Shown in pieces: positions 11,247-21,057 of a stretch of DNA of 64,000 nt. Location of the stretch: NCBI RefSeq assembly GCF_008831285.2, contig NC_045149.1:10010417-10074416 (forward strand), in the 5' to 3' direction. A program made the translations under genes and the position numbers. Under the pieces are notes generated by a model. That model searched no databases. It had not been told where the DNA came from and saw nothing but the letters and a program-made list of their open reading frames with translations. Source of the stretch: Nymphaea colorata (taxonomy: Eukaryota; Streptophyta; Magnoliopsida; Nymphaeales; Nymphaeaceae). Each line of letters begins with the position of its first letter. Position 1 is the stretch's first letter.

Positions 11247-12937
11247 ATGTCGGAACTCAATATGTCTCAATTTATTCTTTTTCCACAGAAGTCCCCCCAG
11301 AAAGCATTTATCGAACAAGCAGTCAGTGAAATGGAACCTATGGCAATACCCGAGTCAGAATTACCAGAATTTACTCAGATTCAAAAACAAGAACATCCTT
11401 CATCCTTGGTTAATGATCTAATTAAAGAAATTAATATTGGAACCAGTGAAGATCCTAAAATTCTTCAAATTGGCGCCAATTTGTTAATGGATGAGAAGAC
11501 AAGATTGGTGGACTTTCTTATAAGTAACCACGAAGCTTTTGCTTGGACTTATGAAGATATGCCAGGCTTAGACCCCCAGTTGGTCGAACATCGTTTGCCC
11601 TTAAATCTTAACTGCAAGCCGATTAAGCAAAAATTGTGCAAGCTTGACCATCGACTAGAAGGCCCTGTAAAAGAAGGACTAGAGGACTTGCTAAAAGCAA
11701 AATTCATTTGTGCCATTGATTACCCGAATGGTTGGCAAACATCGTGGTGGTCCCTAAGAAAAATGGTAAAGTCAGGTTGTGCATTGACTTTCGAGATTTG
11801 AACAAAGCCACACCGAATGATGATTATCCTCTTCCAAACATTGATCTATTGGTAGACAGTACTGCAGGCCATGCAATGTTTTCTTTCATGGATGGATATT
11901 CGGGATATAACCAGATCAAATTAGCAGTCAAAGATCAACCTAAGACCGTTTTTACTACACCCTGGGGCACTTTTTGTTACACGGTAATGCCATTTGGGTT
12001 GAAGAATGGTGGAGCAACCTATCAAAGAGGCATGGCTGCCATCTTCCATGACCATATGCATAAAATCATGGATGCATATATCGATGACATATTGATCAAA
12101 TCCAAGACAAGAGAAGATCACATTAAAACTCTTGCCCAAGTATTCGATAGGCTTTTACAATACAAGCTTCGCCTGAATCGTCAAAAATGTGTGTTTGGGG
12201 TTGAGTCAGGCAAGCTGTTGGGTTTCATGGTCAGTAAGAAGGGAATTGAAATGGATCTTACCAAAGCTAAGGCAATAATCGATATGCCACCACCTACCAA
12301 TATCAAGGAGTTGCGAAGCTTGCAAGGACGAATCCAATCCATCAGACGATTCATTTCCAATCTGGCCATAAGATGCGAGCCATTCAACCAGCTGCTGAGG
12401 AAAGGTGTCAAGTTTGAATGGGGTTTTGAATGCCAACAGTCATTCAAAAGGATCAAGAAATACCTTCTAAATCCACCAATTCTAAAACCACCAACGTTGG
12501 GTAGACAATTGTTGCTTTACATCACAGTGAATGAGTCAGCATGTGGTAGCTTTTTGGCACAATATGAGAAAGGAAGTCGCATCGAACATGCAATCTATTA
12601 CATTAGCAAGACTTTTGTTCAGTACGAAAAGAAGTACTCTCCAATAGAGAAAACTTGTCTGACATTGGTTTAGATGTGTCAGAAGTTGAGACATTATTTA
12701 TTAGCTTGTGAGGTCAAGATACTCTCTAAACTAAATCCTCTCAAGTACATCTTGTAACAACCATTCCTTAATGAGCATATCGCCAAATGGCAAGTTCTAT
12801 TGATGCAATATGATCTTGAATATATGTATCAAAAGTCAATCAAAGGACAAGCAATTGCTGATCAGTTAGCAGACTTCCCTCAGTACGAAGAAATCAAAAC
12901 AAATGATGAGTTTCCAGATGAACATGTACTAAGATTG
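11247..12937 (+). pseudogene. pol: Reverse transcriptase and degenerate RNase H of the Tat/Ogre element
   Basis: The N-terminal part (from ATG 11247) reads through linker and the RT entry region (FAWTYEDMPGLDPQLVEHRL) to about 11735, where a frameshift moves it to the frame that is open at 11732-12673. There the RT motifs are clear: VVVPKKNGKVRLCIDFRDLN, FMDGYSGYNQI, PFGLKNGGATYQR and the catalytic box YIDD at 12077-12088. The first RNase H follows (LLLYITVNESACGSFLAQYE, then ISKTFVQYEKKYSPIEKTCL). It lacks the Asp normally found in the first motif (usually LYxDAS), as described for the decayed gypsy RNase H of Tat elements. In-frame stops TAG 12671-12673 and TAA 12755-12757 interrupt this domain; the frame then stays open into the archaeal-type RNase H. 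The enzyme would copy element RNA into cDNA in the particle. Confidence 0.9.
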
Positions 12938-13360
12938 GAAACGGTTTCGACAATGAAGATGTACTTTGACGGGTCTAGAAATGTGATGGGAGCAGGCATA
13001 GGCATCTTACTCATCACTTCGAAAAACGAAATGATCCCGTACTCTTTGAAACTTGATTTTCCATGTATCCATAACATGGTTGAATATGAAGCCCTCATAC
13101 AAGGACTTCGTTCTTTATTGAGTTTTCAAGTGAAAAGAGTGCATGCTTTCGGCGACTCTCAGCTTGTTATAAACCAAGTAAATGGAGAATGGCAAGTCAA
13201 AGACGAAAAGTTGGTGCCATATCAAGAAATTGCTACCTCCTTAATCCGTCAATTTGAAGAAGTACAATTGACGGATTAAAGAGAGAAGGTAACCCTATTG
13301 CGGATGGTCTCGCAAGCTTAGGATCCACCATCACTTTTCGATCCAATGAAGCAATCCGTT
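12938..13360 (+). pseudogene. Archaeal-type RNase H (aRH) of the Tat/Ogre element
   Basis: A second RNase H lies between the first RNase H and integrase, the hallmark of the Tat lineage. All four catalytic positions can be read: Asp in MYFDGSRNVMGAGIG (codon 12968), Glu in MVEYEALIQGL, Asp in HAFGDSQLVINQVNGEWQ, and the last Asp in NPIADGLASLGS (about 13297-13330). The last motif is in another frame: a frameshift lies near 13270-13282 just after EEVQLTD and before the stop at 13277-13279. The domain degrades the RNA strand of RNA-DNA hybrids during cDNA synthesis. It is in the same frame as the RT, so the two were one polyprotein. After the domain a linker of about 150 bp leads to integrase, with another frameshift near 13508-13520. 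Confidence 0.85.
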
Positions 13361-13523
13361 CTTTTGAGATTGGAAGATTAGAACACCCTGCGTTTGAAAC
13401 GATGGCGCATGTTCATCATACCCAAGGGGGGAATACGCCTTGGTACCATGACATCAAAAGGTACATTGAAAGCGGAGAATTTCCGGCTGAAATGCTTAAA
13501 ATAAATAAAAAGCAATACAATGT

Positions 13524-14693
13524 ATGTCAGCGAGGTACTTTATCCTAGCAGGAGTATTATACAGACGTGGATTTAGCACTGAATACTCTCGGTGCCTTGA
13601 TGAAGATGAGGCGAAGGAAGTCATCGAAGAATCACATCACGAAGATTGTGGGGGTGGGGGCCATGTTGGTTACCAAACCCTCACCAAACAAATAATTCGA
13701 GCAGGATATTATTGGCCTACCATGCAAAAAGACTGTCACCAATACGTCAAAAGATGCAAAGAATGCCAACTGCATGCTCCAGTGATCCATGCCCCAACAT
13801 CTCACTTGCATTATGTGACATCTCCTTGGCCATTTTCAATGTGGGCCTTTGACGTAGTTGGACTGATATCTCCTGCAGCTTCCAATGGTCATAAGTATTT
13901 TCTTGCTGCAACTGACTATTTTACCAAGTGGGTAGAAGTCGTCACACTCAGAACAGTAGAAGGACGTCATGTAGTGTCCTTCATTCACAAAAATCTTCTT
14001 TCCAGATTTGGAGTCCCTCATGATATAGTATCTGATAACGGAACTCATTTCAAAAATGAAAGAATGAGGCAATTGTGCAGCAAGTACCACATCACGCATC
14101 ATTTTTCAGCTCCTTATTACCCCCAAGGCAATGGACAAGCAGAGGCTACCAACAAGATCCTGATCTGCATCTTAGAACGGATGGTAGAAACTGGAAGAGA
14201 TTGGCATGAAAAGATGCATAACGCTCTATGGGCATATCGCACCACTATGAGAACTCCAACAAATGCCACTCCAGCAGATCTAGTCTATGGAACAGAAGTG
14301 GTTCTACCATTACATGTGTTGAAACCTGCTTTGAAGTTCGCTTCTCTCATAGAGCTCCCTCTTACTCAATATCAGCAGAAAAGGCTAACGCAGTTCAATT
14401 TGCTAGATGAAAAGAGGCTAAAAGCGGCTGAACATGCTGAAACTTATCGCCAAAGGGTAGCCAGACAATTTGCCAAGTCAGTTGTCGAGAGAAAGTTCAA
14501 AGTAAATGATTCGGTCCTACGATATGCGGTGTACCTTAGAGGACGACCACGAGGCAAGTTGGCACCAAATTGGGAAGGCCCGTATGTCATTAAGGAAGCT
14601 TTGCCCCACAATTCATACCAACTACTCGATGCTGATGGGGTGGAACTTGCCGATCCTATTAATGTCCTTCACCTCAAGAAATTTTATGTCTAG
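13524..14693 (+). CDS. Integrase of the Tat/Ogre element (open segment of pol)
   Basis: This 389-codon open frame is the best preserved part of pol, although its ATG is internal to the former polyprotein and a frameshift separates it from upstream pol. The N-terminal zinc-binding HHCC motif uses H39, H47, C78 and C81 (ESHHEDCGGGGHVG, then KRCKECQ). The catalytic core has D110 (MWAFDVVG), D171 (VSDNGTHF) and E207 (GNGQAEATNK), with the standard 35 residues between the second Asp and the Glu. The C-terminal part has the gypsy GPY/F module (PNWEGPYVIKEAL) and ends PINVLHLKKFYV. No CHDT-type chromodomain follows, which agrees with a non-chromovirus. The enzyme would insert cDNA with a 5-bp duplication, as seen at GGATA. 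No stop or shift is visible inside it, but it is unlikely to be translated alone. Confidence 0.9.
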   Translation: MSARYFILAGVLYRRGFSTEYSRCLDEDEAKEVIEESHHEDCGGGGHVGYQTLTKQIIRAGYYWPTMQKDCHQYVKRCKECQLHAPVIHAPTSHLHYVTSPWPFSMWAFDVVGLISPAASNGHKYFLAATDYFTKWVEVVTLRTVEGRHVVSFIHKNLLSRFGVPHDIVSDNGTHFKNERMRQLCSKYHITHHFSAPYYPQGNGQAEATNKILICILERMVETGRDWHEKMHNALWAYRTTMRTPTNATPADLVYGTEVVLPLHVLKPALKFASLIELPLTQYQQKRLTQFNLLDEKRLKAAEHAETYRQRVARQFAKSVVERKFKVNDSVLRYAVYLRGRPRGKLAPNWEGPYVIKEALPHNSYQLLDADGVELADPINVLHLKKFYV

Positions 14694-14835
14694 TTCTCTT
14701 GTATTCACTTTCCAATCAATGTCAAACATTTGTGTTTCCACTTCGATTATTCAATCTAGATTCTTCCCAGTCGTAAAACATGAGAATTACACTGGGGCAT
14801 TTTTTTATTATTATTATTATCACTAAGGGCTTGAG

Positions 14836-15225
14836 AGCCACCCGTGCAGGTAAAGGGTTAAACCTGCAATATGAGGGCAACCCACGCAGGTTAAGGGGTT
14901 AAACCTATAATGCAAGCCAAAGCAACCCATGCAGACAAATGGGTTAAACATGTGGTACAAGCCAAAGCAACCCACGTAGGTTAAGGGGTTAAACCTGCAA
15001 TGCAAGCCAAAGCAACCCATGCAGGCAAAGGGGGATAAACCTGTGGTACAAGCCAAAGCAACCCACACAGTTAAAGGGTTCAACTTGTGATGCAAGTCAA
15101 GGCAACCCATTCAGGGGGGTTAAACATGAATTTGAAATTGGCAAACCCGTGCAGGTAAGGGGTTAAACCTACAATTTAAGCTCAAACAACCCATTCAGGT
15201 AAGGGGTAAAGCCTGAAACATCTCT
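14836..15225 (+). repeat. 45-bp tandem array between pol and the 3' LTR (9 imperfect copies)
   Basis: The motif 'caacccatgcaggtaagggg' plus 'ttaaacctgcaatgcaagcc' recurs with a period of mostly 45 bp; the CCC of successive units is at about 14839, 14880, 14926, 14971, 15016, 15062, 15106, 15146 and 15190. The array starts about 140 bp after the pol stop and ends about 85 bp before the 3' LTR. As 45 is a multiple of three, the minus strand is open through most of it (14823-15110) with a 15-residue repeat of CMGCFGLHYRFNPLT type; I take that as a by-product of the repeat. Confidence 0.85.
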
Positions 15226-15296
15226 ATGAAAATGTCTTGTTTGAAAAATTTATGGCGTTTATCTTTGTCACTAAGCACGGCTAACATCGGCTTATT

Positions 15297-15312
15297 AACA
15301 AAGAGGGGCATC
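15297..15312 (+). other. Polypurine tract of the Tat/Ogre element
   Basis: AACAAAGAGGGGCATC lies directly before the 3' LTR start (TGTAATCACC at 15313). A purine run ending just upstream of the 3' LTR primes plus-strand DNA synthesis; the GAGGGGCATC form is common in plant Ty3/gypsy elements. Confidence 0.75.
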
Positions 15313-15548
15313 TGTAATCACCCCAAATTTTTCTAAAGGACTATGATGTTTTATCCAAGTACGAAATTCAAATTTATGCACAAGATTCAAATCCAAAATA
15401 CAACTCTTAGATCCAAATTAAATCCAAAATACTAGTTTCAGATCCAAATTAAATCCAAAATACTACTTTCAGATCCAAATTAAATCCAAATTAAATCCAA
15501 AATACTACTTTCAAATCCAAAACCCAAGTTCAGATCCAAATCGATCAT

Positions 15549-15975
15549 TTAAGACTAATTTGCCCCTCCTTCTGACCAAAAAACCTCATTTTAGAGGGTG
15601 ATTTTAGTCTTTTTGGATAAACAAGACCGATTTACCCCTCATTTTCACCAAAAACCTCATTTTAGAGGGTGATTTTAGTCTTTTTTGGGTAAACAAGACC
15701 GATTTGCCCCTCCTTTTGACCAAAAAACCTCCTTTTAGAGGGTGATTTTAGTCTTTTTGAATAAAAAAGATCGATTTGCCCCTCTTTTTAACCAAAAACT
15801 TCCTTTTAGAGGGTGATTTTAGTCTTTTTGGGTAAATAAGACCAATTTGCCCCTCCTTTTGACCAAAAACTTCCTTTCAGAGGGTGATTTTAGTCCTTTT
15901 GGGCAAACAAGACCAATTTGCCCCTCCTTTTTACCAAAAACCTTTTTTAGAGGGTGATTTTAGTTTTTTTGAGAC
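15549..15975 (+). repeat. 71-bp tandem repeat array in the 3' LTR (6 copies)
   Basis: Same unit and number as at 2796-3225, with the 'tttgcccctc' motif near 15559, 15630, 15702, 15775, 15846 and 15917. It ends about 40 bp before the TATA box. Confidence 0.85.
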
Positions 15976-16014
15976 AAAAAAATTCAAATTTAGGGTTTTG
16001 GCTCCAAAATCTTC

Positions 16015-16022
16015 TATAAATA
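16015..16022 (+). promoter_or_regulatory. TATA box of the 3' LTR (TATAAATA)
   Basis: TATAAATA is flanked by 'ggctccaaaatct' and 'cctctcatc', shared with the 5' LTR and, in changed form, with the solo LTR. It is the only consensus TATA downstream of the 71-bp array. A start site about 30 bp downstream is expected but not visible directly. Confidence 0.6.
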
Positions 16023-16315
16023 CCTCTCATCCCCCACCTCTCTTGGGCAAGATTGGCCCTTGGGAGAAACTCTAGTGTATTCTCACTTGAAGACTTAGAG
16101 TTTCTCTTGAGCTCTCTCTCTCTCCCTCTTCCATTCTCCATTTTCCTCTCCAACTTGGAGCAAACTACAACCTTCTTCGAGGCATCATCTTAGAGCACCA
16201 CTCAAAGGGGATCTTCAAGTGAAAGTGTTCATCTTCCTTATGTCATTTCTTATTAGAATTATGTAACCATCATCCCTCTCAATTCTCTTTCTTTTTCTTT
16301 TCTCATCTTCATTTC

Positions 16316-17430
16316 CCTATGGCCAAAGGAGATAGCACTGAACCTTTTTTTACAAACAAGAGGCTATGCTCAAGTGCACCGGGAGCAATGAGAAGATGAG
16401 ATGGTATTTTATTTTATGATTAAATCATGTTCTTTTAAGCATTCTTGTTGTTGTTGTTCTTTCTCTTCGTTAATATCTTTTTGCTCTTTTTTCTCTTCAA
16501 TATATTCTTGTTGTTGTTGTTTTTTCCCTTCATGAATATATTATTGTTGTTATTGTTATTTCCTTTCTTTGATATAGCCTTGTTCTTGTTATTTTTCTTT
16601 TCTCTCTTCCTCCTCTTCGCATAGCCAAAGGAGATAGCACTCAATCTCTTTTTAGAGACAAGAGGCTATGCTCAAGTGCATTGGGAGCATAAAAGATGAG
16701 AAGATCTTTCATTTCATGATTGAATCATGTTTCCTCTTTTATTGAATATAACATTGTCTTTCTTTCTTCATTTTCTCATCTTCATTTTCCCATGGCCAAA
16801 GGAGATAGCACTCAATCTCTTTTTAGAGACAAGAGGCTATGCTCAAGTGCATTGGGAGCGTGAAAAGATGAGAGGATCTTTCATTTCATGATTGAATCAT
16901 GTTTCCTCTTTTATTGAATATAACATTGTCTTTCTTTCTTCATTTTCTCATCTTCATCTTTCCATGGCCAAAAGAGATAGCACTCAATCTCTTTTTAAAG
17001 ACAAGAGGCTATGCTCAAGTGCATTGGAAGCATGAAAAGATGAGACGATCTTTCATTTCATGATTGAATTATGGTCTCTTTTATTAAATATAGCATTGTT
17101 TTTCTTTCTACATTTTCTCCTCATCTTCATCTCCCCATGACTAAAGGAGGTAGCACTCAATCTATTTTTAAAGACAAGAGGCTATTCCGGAAGTGTACCG
17201 GGAGCATGGAAAGATGAGATGATCTTTCATTTTAATCATGTTCTTTCTTTTCATGAATACATTCTTGTTGTTCTTTTACTTTCTTTTATTTTCCTCTATT
17301 TCTTATTTCTCCATGGCCAAAGGAGATAGCTCTTAATCTCTATTTTAGAGTCAAGAGGCTATACTCAAGTGCAACGGGAACATGAGAAAATGAGGTGATA
17401 TATCATTTCATAGTTACATTATGTCCTCCC
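16316..17430 (+). repeat. Long tandem repeat array in the 3' LTR (6 copies)
   Basis: Six units of about 172 bp (the first spacing is about 300 bp), against five in the 5' LTR. The extra unit is one of the near-identical middle copies (16794-16966 or its neighbour), as expected from slippage or unequal pairing after insertion. Confidence 0.85.
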
Positions 17431-19050
17431 TTCTAGTTGAACCTTGCACTTTCCATCATCCTCTTTATCTCTTTCCTTCCTTGAATGTTGTCTATAAATT
17501 ATCCATGCATGGTTGTTTGGTTTTGCTACTTATATGTGAATGTATGGTGGGAATGAGAGTGTGGTTTGGGGACTCTTTATTTTTATATTAATTTTTGAGG
17601 TTGGGATTTGTCCAACCCGGGATATACCCTCACGAAAATGTACATGTTAATATGCATTTGCATGTCATTTTGCGCTAGTTTCCTTTTTAATCATCCCATT
17701 AGAAACCCTAACGAGTGTCTCGTTATGTTGCTTGTTTTCTTGCATACCCAACGGTGGAAGAAATATATCCCTTATAACAAACTAAATAATAACATTCTAT
17801 GCTTATATAAATCCTATTTTTCAAAATATTTTTAAAAGGAAACTTCTAACATGGCTCTTGCATGAGTCCAAGCTCCCCTCTGGCCCACATTAAACTTGAA
17901 GTTGGTAATTTTAAGTTGTTCCTTGATTTCTAATCTTGTGAAGGTATGGATGTATATACATGTTATATACATCTATGCCAACATGATGACCCCCCATCTT
18001 TCTCTCTCTATGCTTTCACTTTTCATTTTATAAATTTTCATATGTGCATAAATACGTATGTACATATGCTCCATTTCCACTCTTTCAAATATTTATTCCT
18101 CAAATATCTTCTCTTATAAAATTTCTCATACCCGTATATGCGTATGATATTTTTTTTTCTTCTAAAATCTTTCTTTCTCTTCGAATCAATACATCTTTTT
18201 CTCTTAAGCTTTCATATATGTGTATACGTGATAGTATGTATACATGTATGCATGTCTTTCTCTATCTCTCTCTTTCTTTCTTTTCAGAAGAGTGTTTTAT
18301 CTCTTGTATTCTTTTTAACATTCTCCTCTCACGAACTTTCTATTTACCAACTTCAATAAGACCACAAACCAAGTAATGACCCAATATTAGAATCATGCTT
18401 GATGGTCTACAATATCTATCCATTTTCAAAAACTTTTCTTTCTTATATACAATAATTATAACAACGAAATCTTAGATGTATGTTGTGGTAGGAATGACTT
18501 TAGATGAATGTTGTGGTAGGAATGTTTTACATTCTTTCAATCATATAGGGTAAATGCATCCATGCATTCTCACCCACTTTATTTCACTTATGATCACAAG
18601 CACCTCTCCAAAAGAACTTAAGCAAGAAGGATGGAGCTCTAGCTAGGTGGTAACTGAATTAGAGCAAAATATCAAACCTACTTAAAGTCTTAAGAGAACA
18701 CTAAAGTGATTTCAAAATGATTTCACAAGTTTTTCAAATATTATTTACTACTCCCACTTTTTCCTCAAAACATTTCACATTTTCAAGCAATTCTTCAAGA
18801 ACCTTTTCAAAAGTTTGAAACTTGAAACTTTCAATATTTTCTACACCACATATATAATCAAAAAGATGTTTAAGTTAAAACGAAATGCATCAATGATAAA
18901 CATAGTCCTTGGGTTGATTACCCCCGGTAAAGGCGCCGGAAACGGTCGATCCTCGTTCCGACGGGCGAGTCCTTTTCTTTCCTCTTTCAAAACAAAAACC
19001 TCATTTTTCTGAAGCACTCCAAAGCCAATGAAAATTTTGGGATGCAAACA

Positions 19051-19055
19051 GGATA
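19051..19055. repeat. Target site duplication, right copy (GGATA)
   Basis: Exact match to 2597-2601, directly after the terminal CA of the 3' LTR. Confidence 0.9.
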
Positions 19056-19757
19056 CAACTATGAATTAGGTAGGTCAATTGAGGAATAGAGAAAGTTGTT
19101 ATGCATTATAGTTTCTGTCGGAATAGAGGTCAATTGATAGAATGAGATCCTATTAATTAGGAAGTGATAATAGGCTTTCCAATCTTCAATAATGTTATTG
19201 TCATTTCCCCCATTCTTGAAATTATGGTTGTAACTTACATGAGAACATGTGCTGCTCATAACAACTGGATGTATTTTCCAAAACAGTGATCACATTAAAC
19301 AATGGCACACCAATTGCTTCAAATGGATTTTTTGCAAACCTACTTCTTCGTTTGGTATAAAATTAAACACAGTGGGCTCTTGGGCAACCTTGCAACCTTA
19401 GAAGGAGAACAACAAATGCAAACTAAAGATAGATGAGTTCAAAAGACAAGACGTTGTCAATGTCTTACACAACCATCTACCTGAATTTGTACCCCATGGA
19501 CAATAAATCTGTTCAAGGTATTGGTGAATATAAAAAAAAAACTAAAAGTTATGAAAGTTAGAAGAAAGAGACAACCAAAACTTGCTTTTGCTTAGGCAAA
19601 GGCGATTCACCAATAGATACTAGCTAATGAAGCAGGAGTTGACTTGCTCCATCAAGACAAACTGGGAGATTGACAGTGTTACTGTCTAGGTTTTAGATCA
19701 GGAATCGGGTCTGAATCGGATACTGACCCGTAAGATGATTACAAATAAGAGAATATT
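19056..19757. other. Intergenic DNA right of the element, no gene seen
   Basis: About 700 bp of AT-rich DNA. Near 19650-19672 there is a purine-rich stretch (AAACTGGGAGATTG) that resembles the polypurine tract and LTR start of some Copia elements, just left of the LTR-like end described next, but I cannot define an LTR start from it. Confidence 0.4.
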
Positions 19758-19895
19758 GATGCAATTAGGGTTACCTAGCGTAGTAAAATCTTCCTTTGGT
19801 AAGGGTTTGCTCTAACTGGGTTAGGACAGTGTGTGTGAGTGAGTTTTGTAGTGCTTACCTTTTGGGAGCCAGTAGTTAGCAAGTGGCTGCTAACA
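19758..19895 (+). repeat. LTR-like end of an older retrotransposon, left copy
   Basis: This 138-bp stretch (GATGCAATTAGGGTTACC ... GGCTGCTAACA) matches 26688-26820 at roughly 80% by eye, in the same orientation, and both end CTAACA. Here it is followed after one base by TAGTATCAAAGCC, two G-to-A changes away from the initiator-Met primer-binding site TGGTATCAGAGC. So this looks like the end of a 5' LTR. Its start is unclear. Confidence 0.6.
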
Positions 19896-19896
19896 A

Positions 19897-19909
19897 TAGT
19901 ATCAAAGCC
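19897..19909 (+). other. Primer-binding-site-like sequence (initiator-Met type, mutated)
   Basis: TAGTATCAAAGCC differs from the standard plant TGGTATCAGAGC site by two G-to-A transitions and sits one base after an LTR-like TAACA end. G-to-A changes are the usual decay of methylated retrotransposon DNA. Confidence 0.5.
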
Positions 19910-20333
19910 ATTCGGGTGTCACAATGGGCAATAATCCATGAGTCGCTTCAGCCAGATGACAAGATTCCAAAATACTACATGCTTATGCAGATTGGATCCC
20001 AAGTGTGTGGTGTCTGCAGCCTTAAGTCTTGGAGCCCAAAACGCTTGAAGAATATGACAATTACATCCCCAACCTTGTGAGCTTCGGGTTGTGATTGTGG
20101 AGGCAGTTCTTCATCTTCCTGGGCAAGGAGCATTGCCGGGAACTATACCTCCTTGAGGTGGTTACCTTCTCGCCACTCTGTCCCAAGGAACAGACCTCCA
20201 TGGTGGAGTTTGAAGAAGAATTCAAGTGATTATATAAGGGCTCTTGGTGGTCAGGCATGAAACCGGGAAGTGAAGGAGTCGATTGAAGTTTCCAAGGTCC
20301 AGTTGGGCACTACTAAGCACAATCTTATAGTTG
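19910..20333 (+). pseudogene. Internal relic of the older retrotransposon, possibly gag
   Basis: The stretch is interrupted by stops in all frames. One frame reads MVEFEEEFK near 20200-20228, which has the look of a retrotransposon Gag helix, but too little is left for a family call. Its place after the primer-binding-like site supports an element interior. It is cut by the insertion of the Tat-like LTR at 20334. Confidence 0.35.
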
Positions 20334-21057
20334 TCTTATCACCCCAAATTTTTTCAAAAGGACTATGTTCTATTTTCACCCAAACAAAATTCTTAGTTAT
20401 TTGGATTTACATTTTTAGACCCTAAGCCAAATGTTATACCCAAAACAAATTCATAATTATTCGATCTAAAATGAATCTCTAAACCCTTGTTTGAGGCCAA
20501 ACACAATATTCAAATTCAAACGCGAGATTCAAATATGAAATACAACTCTCATATCCAAATTAGATTCAAAACCAAAATCTTACTCCAAATCAAGCATTTC
20601 AAACTTAAAATCTAAAACTGAGACCAAAACAGCAAAACTTGATGCTATGATGCCATATGTGCATGCACAAAACTTTCCATTGTTATATGTCTCGTTCTCG
20701 TGCCAAAAATATGTTTTTGAGTTTAAATCACTTACTAGAACACATCGGCAACCAATCAGACCCAATCCGAATCTGAAACGACCCAAAATTACTCAAAACG
20801 AAGTCGGCCTTCAAAAACCATTTTTACCCCTTTTTATACACATTAAAGAAAAATGATTTGCACACTTTTCTTATTTTATGAACGGACCCTTTGGAGACTA
20901 GGGAGGCGAAATCTGCCCTTTATTGGCCCATATGAGACAATAAGGGGGGCATTTCGCTCCCTAGTATATGAACTCGGCGCAGCAAGGCCGCTCCAGCATG
21001 CAGGCGCACACAAGCGCAGAGTCGTTGCCGCGAGTTGGGAAAGGGCCTGCGTGCAGC
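20334..21057 (+). mobile_element. Tat/Ogre-related LTR, + strand, left part (interrupted)
   Basis: It begins TCTTATCACCCCAAATTTTT, matching the LTR start of the full element (TGTAATCACC...), and continues with similar 'attcaaattcaaa' repeats. At 21057 it is broken by a solo LTR and resumes at 24309. It belongs to a different subfamily from the full element: no 71-bp array is seen. The GC-rich stretch at 20970-21057 is not found in the full element. Confidence 0.75.
21053..21057. repeat. Target duplication of the solo LTR, left copy (GCAGC)
   Basis: Pairs with GCGGC at 24309-24313; one transition apart. It lies inside the interrupted + strand LTR, which shows the order of the two insertions. 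Confidence 0.65.

Larger units (their letters stand above)
2602..19050 (+). mobile_element. Full-length Tat/Ogre-type Ty3/gypsy LTR retrotransposon
   Basis: This is a 16.4-kb element with two long LTRs (3488 and 3738 bp), an exact 5-bp target duplication, a primer-binding site, a polypurine tract and recognisable gag, protease, RT, RNase H and integrase parts in Ty3/gypsy order (integrase after RNase H). Three traits place it in the Tat lineage, probably near Ogre: a second, archaeal-type RNase H before integrase; an extra ORF between the 5' LTR and gag; and an intron-like gap between protease and RT. Very long LTRs and large size also fit Ogre. The frames contain at least five in-frame stops and five frameshifts, so it cannot move by itself. 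By eye the LTRs differ by a few percent plus repeat-number indels, so the insertion is not recent. Confidence 0.93.
15313..19050 (+). repeat. 3' LTR of the Tat/Ogre element
   Basis: It starts TGTAATCACC and ends GATGCAAACA, giving TG...CA termini, and is 3738 bp long. Content order equals the 5' LTR: 71-bp repeats (15549-15975, six copies), TATA box at 16015, a segment of about 65 bp at 16156-16220 that the 5' LTR lacks, six long repeats (16316-17430; units near 16321, 16624, 16794, 16966, 17139 and 17315), and the unique tail. Short open frames inside it (for example 16435-16644 minus and 18044-18376 plus) are low-complexity or LTR sequence. Confidence 0.93.

Noticed and set aside
14823-15110. 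Minus-strand frame with 15-residue repeats
   Set aside because: Not listed as a gene because it follows from the 45-bp array; kept as a finding only.
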